Assembly (NCBI RefSeq): GCF_001269925.1
Contig: NZ_LHVO01000002.1
Coordinates: 372,001 to 436,000 of the forward strand
DNA length: 64,000 bases
From: Pseudomonas sp. MIACH
GTDB lineage: Bacteria > Pseudomonadota > Gammaproteobacteria > Pseudomonadales > Pseudomonadaceae
Reading direction: 5' to 3'
In this document: positions 62,421 to 64,000 of the stretch, piece after piece
Position numbering within the stretch: position 1 is the stretch's first letter
How the letters are laid out: every line of letters starts with the position of its first letter
Notes under the pieces: model-generated
The model's input: only the letters and a program-made list of their open reading frames with translations
Told to the model about the DNA's origin: nothing
Database searches by the model: none
Position numbers and translations under genes: made by a program

Positions 62421-63530
62421 ATGAAGGCATTAGGTTTGAAGAACGCTGGCAAGACCCTCCTTGCCTTGTCCCTGATGGGCGCAATGGCGGGCGCGGTCCA
62501 GGCAGACGATAAAGTGCTGCACGTCTACAACTGGTCCGACTACATTGCACCGGACACCATCGCCAACTTTGAAAAAGAGTCGGGCATCAAGGTGGTGTAC
62601 GACGTTTTTGACAGCAACGAGACACTTGAAGCCAAGCTGCTGGCAGGCAAGTCCGGCTACGACATCGTCGTGCCGTCGAACAACTTCCTCGCCAAGCAGA
62701 TCAAGGCCGGTGTCTACCAGGAGTTGGACAAGTCCAAACTGTCCAACTACGGCAACCTGAACACCTCCCTGCTTAAAGCCGTGTCGGTCAGCGACCCGGA
62801 CAACAAGCACGCTTTCCCGTACATGTGGGGCTCGATCGGCATCGGCTACAACCCGGAGAAGGTCAAGGCCGCGCTGGGCGTGGACAAGATCGATTCGTGG
62901 GATGTGCTGCTCAAGCCTGAAAACATCGCCAAACTCAAAAGCTGCGGCGTGAGCTTCCTCGATTCGCCGACCGAAATGCTGCCGGTCGCGCTGCATTACC
63001 TGGGCCTGCCAACCGACAGCCAGAAGAAGGCTGACCTCAAGCAAGCCGAAGACCTGTTCCTGAAAATCCGTCCTTCGATTGGCTACTTCCACTCGTCCAA
63101 GTACATCTCCGACCTGGCCAACGGCAACATCTGCGTCGCCGTGGGTTACTCGGGTGACATCCAGCAGGCCAAGTCCCGCGCGGCTGAAGCCGGTGGCAAG
63201 GTGAAAGTTGCCTACGACATTCCGAAAGAAGGCGCCGGTAGCTTCTTCGACATGGTCGCCATCCCTAAAGATGCCGAAAACGTCGACGCCGCTTACAAGT
63301 TCATGAACTACCTGCTCAAGCCGGAAGTCATGGCTTCGATCACCAACAGCGTGCGTTTCCCGAACGGTAACGAGAAGGCCACCGCACTGGTTGATAAAGA
63401 CATCACCAGCGACCCGGGCATCTACCCGCCAGCCGATGTGCAAGCCAAGCTCTACGCCATTGCGGACTTGCCGGCTGCCACCCAGCGTGAAATGACGCGC
63501 AGCTGGACCAAGATCAAGTCCGGTAAATAA
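62421..63530 (+). CDS. spuD: Polyamine ABC transporter substrate-binding protein SpuD
   Basis: Periplasmic polyamine-binding protein; in P. aeruginosa SpuD prefers putrescine. 369 residues; signal peptide ends [63 protein letters not shown], and [13 protein letters not shown] near the end are PotF/SpuD signatures. The ATG at 62421 with GGAG upstream is used, not the TTG five codons before. Confidence 0.94.
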   Translation: MKALGLKNAGKTLLALSLMGAMAGAVQADDKVLHVYNWSDYIAPDTIANFEKESGIKVVYDVFDSNETLEAKLLAGKSGYDIVVPSNNFLAKQIKAGVYQELDKSKLSNYGNLNTSLLKAVSVSDPDNKHAFPYMWGSIGIGYNPEKVKAALGVDKIDSWDVLLKPENIAKLKSCGVSFLDSPTEMLPVALHYLGLPTDSQKKADLKQAEDLFLKIRPSIGYFHSSKYISDLANGNICVAVGYSGDIQQAKSRAAEAGGKVKVAYDIPKEGAGSFFDMVAIPKDAENVDAAYKFMNYLLKPEVMASITNSVRFPNGNEKATALVDKDITSDPGIYPPADVQAKLYAIADLPAATQREMTRSWTKIKSGK

Positions 63531-63541
63531 ACCGGTCTTTG

Positions 63542-63570
63542 TTAACCACCGCGCAGCCCGCGGTGGTTAA
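63542..63570 (+). repeat. Intercistronic hairpin spuD-spuE
   Basis: TTAACCACCGCG (63542-63553) and CGCGGTGGTTAA (63559-63570) form a perfect 12-bp stem with loop CAGCC, 11 bases after the spuD stop. It is followed by TGAAAC, with no T-run. Strong structure in the middle of an operon. Confidence 0.8.
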
Positions 63571-63673
63571 TGAAACAAATAAATGACAGAAAGTTTTGCC
63601 GGATCGGTTTATCGAGGGTAAGTTGCGCGCCGGTTTTGTTGCCGGGCAACAACTTTAGGGCCCAACTATTTAA

Positions 63674-64000
<327 letters not shown>

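Overview
The window reads as chromosome from a Pseudomonas of the fluorescens group. GC is high and genes are tightly packed. The gene order ppx / trxA-rho-ubiD / glpT / qor / yhiI-rbbA-yhhJ / ygfA-6S RNA-zapA / pepP-ubiH / gcvTH / argE-argA matches the order I recall from P. aeruginosa. Short GTGGGAGGGGGCTTGCCCCC-type REP repeats, characteristic of fluorescent pseudomonads, lie between genes. I see no tRNA, rRNA, CRISPR array, insertion sequence or prophage.

Layout. 1-810: the 5' part of ppx, reading off the left edge. 1316-6619: a chaperone-usher fimbrial operon with three DUF1120-type subunits, a chaperone and an usher. 6624-10417: a polar amino-acid ABC transporter on the minus strand, divergent from a FadR-type GntR regulator. 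These two blocks separate ppx from trxA, genes I recall as neighbours in other pseudomonads. 10539-14953: trxA, rho, ubiD and a ferredoxin/flavin reductase. 14991-21971: a PagP-like outer-membrane barrel, a TonB-dependent receptor, a ChaC-like gamma-glutamylcyclotransferase, glpT behind a probable GlpR operator, a quinone oxidoreductase and a FliL-like protein. 22062-26859: a yhiI-rbbA-yhhJ type membrane complex. 26997-34149: an EVE-domain protein, a 49-residue membrane protein, folate cyclo-ligase, 6S RNA, zapA and a zapB-like gene, then ygfB, pepP, ubiH, a DUF4442 gene and a ubiI-like gene.

34245-38679: a ferric-iron binding protein and permease without their ATPase, then gcvT-gcvH without gcvP. 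38744-44588: a DegT aminotransferase, DUF2388 protein, NfeD/QmcA pair, an orphan GspE-type ATPase, and a small ACT-like protein divergent from an Lrp regulator. 44642-48751: a CYTH-CHAD triphosphatase, argE and argA, with a possible 8-codon leader peptide before argA. 49378-50748: an OprD-family porin. 51022-56542: lsfA-ssuEADCBF for sulfonate sulfur scavenging. 56664-57293: a TetR regulator between two REPINs. 57497-64000: the spu polyamine locus, with divergent spuI, an apparent spuA remnant, spuB, spuC, spuD and a truncated spuE at the right edge.

The least ordinary observations are the missing or eroded spuA, the divergent PagP-like protein with a His/Asn/Ser active-site arrangement, the ACT-like/Lrp pair, the argA leader ORF ending in two CGA codons, AT-rich dyads shared by the lsfA and ssuE promoters, and hairpins in three consecutive intercistronic gaps of the spu operon. 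I found no clearly new defence or mobile system. Gene identities come from reading the translated sequences against remembered families; no database search was run.
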